DNA of 64,000 nucleotides from Glandiceps talaboti (taxonomy: Eukaryota; Hemichordata; Enteropneusta; Spengelidae). The DNA is taken from contig NC_135571.1 in the NCBI RefSeq assembly GCF_964340395.1, positions 11,668,440 to 11,732,439 of the forward strand. The letters run 5' to 3'. Below are positions 63,611-64,000 of this stretch, in pieces. The translations under genes were made by a program, and so were the position numbers. Position 1 is the first letter of the stretch. Each line of letters starts with the position of its first letter. The notes beneath the pieces are model-generated. The model was not told where the DNA came from. It saw only the letters and a program-made list of their open reading frames with translations, and ran no database searches.

Positions 63611-64000
63611 CTGAAACATGTCATATGTGGTATTCATCATTGTAAATGCGTGTAACAGAACATTATTACTACATTCAATTACATATGTTTCAACAGAACT
63701 ACAACATATCATTGGAAGTAAGCAATTGATTCACATTCATGTAGGTGATTTTGGTTCCGAAATACTAATACTGCAAAGTCATTGCCATTAAATGGTTAAA
63801 CAAAAAGTATATTGTCCATTTTTTATCTCAATGTCATCAGTTTTGCAGTTTTGTTTTTATGGTGTTTACAAATTCCAGGGTTTACTCTTGCATTAGGTTC
63901 TGTGCCATGGGCGACTAGCTGTGTACTACAACGAGTGGTGGTTATATTCCTTGTTATTTTTATTAGTGGCAGTTGTTTAGATTTTAGAGTTTGTTCATGG
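63611..64000. other. Intron of the sulfatase gene
   Basis: AT-rich, with no further coding similarity on the minus strand to the window edge. Confidence 0.4.

Overview
The window is AT-rich, microsatellite-rich animal (metazoan) nuclear DNA: genes are split by GT-AG introns, non-LTR retrotransposons are frequent, and there are no operons. A death effector domain joined to a glycosyltransferase-like domain, large numbers of recently duplicated orphan genes, and CR1/L2-like LINEs all suggest an invertebrate deuterostome (a cephalochordate such as amphioxus, or a hemichordate). This assignment is inference from gene content; species cannot be fixed by eye.

Layout. 0.1-1.5 kb: a 59/60-bp minisatellite. 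2-3.7 kb (-): two spliced 5' exons of an unrecognised acidic, Ser/Gly-rich protein with a fold-back element in its intron. 5.1-8.3 kb (-): a LINE with an intact 942-aa endonuclease/reverse transcriptase ORF and the tail of its ORF1. 9-10.4 kb: tandem and dispersed repeats. 12.9-13.8 kb (+): an intronless cytosolic sulfotransferase between ~300-bp direct repeats. 14.9-15.4 kb: a ~450-bp pure polypurine tract. 17.9-20.2 kb (-): an intronless 760-aa multipass membrane protein of unknown family, with a frameshifted, truncated paralogue at 22.5-23.1 kb and a ~1.4 kb inverted repeat between them.

27.9-39 kb (+): a four-exon gene I reconstructed from splice sites. It encodes an N-terminal death effector domain, a transmembrane segment, a glycosyltransferase-like (GT4-type) N-terminal half-domain and a second hydrophobic segment (389 aa). 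Intron 3 carries a nearly complete second LINE (31.9-36.3 kb) and a decayed CR1/L2-like fragment. 39-49 kb: a mosaic of tandem duplications containing decayed copies of exons of both this gene and the next one, plus duplicated LINE tails.

49.2-58.4 kb (+): an eleven-exon gene, all intron phases matching, that encodes a signal peptide, one receptor L domain and a long furin-like cysteine-rich region closely resembling the L2-CR2 half of EGFR/ErbB receptors. It stops (592 aa) without a convincing transmembrane segment or kinase domain, so it looks like a secreted ErbB-ectodomain-like protein. 58.4-63.2 kb: repeats only, some carrying nuclear-receptor half-site-like motifs. 63.3-63.6 kb (-): the last exon of a steryl-sulfatase/arylsulfatase gene that continues beyond the window.

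The two most interesting genes, the membrane DED/glycosyltransferase-like protein and the soluble ErbB-like protein, are neighbours in the same orientation. The pseudo-exons between them suggest that both have been duplicated together in a fast-evolving locus. A role in immunity or signalling is an inference only.
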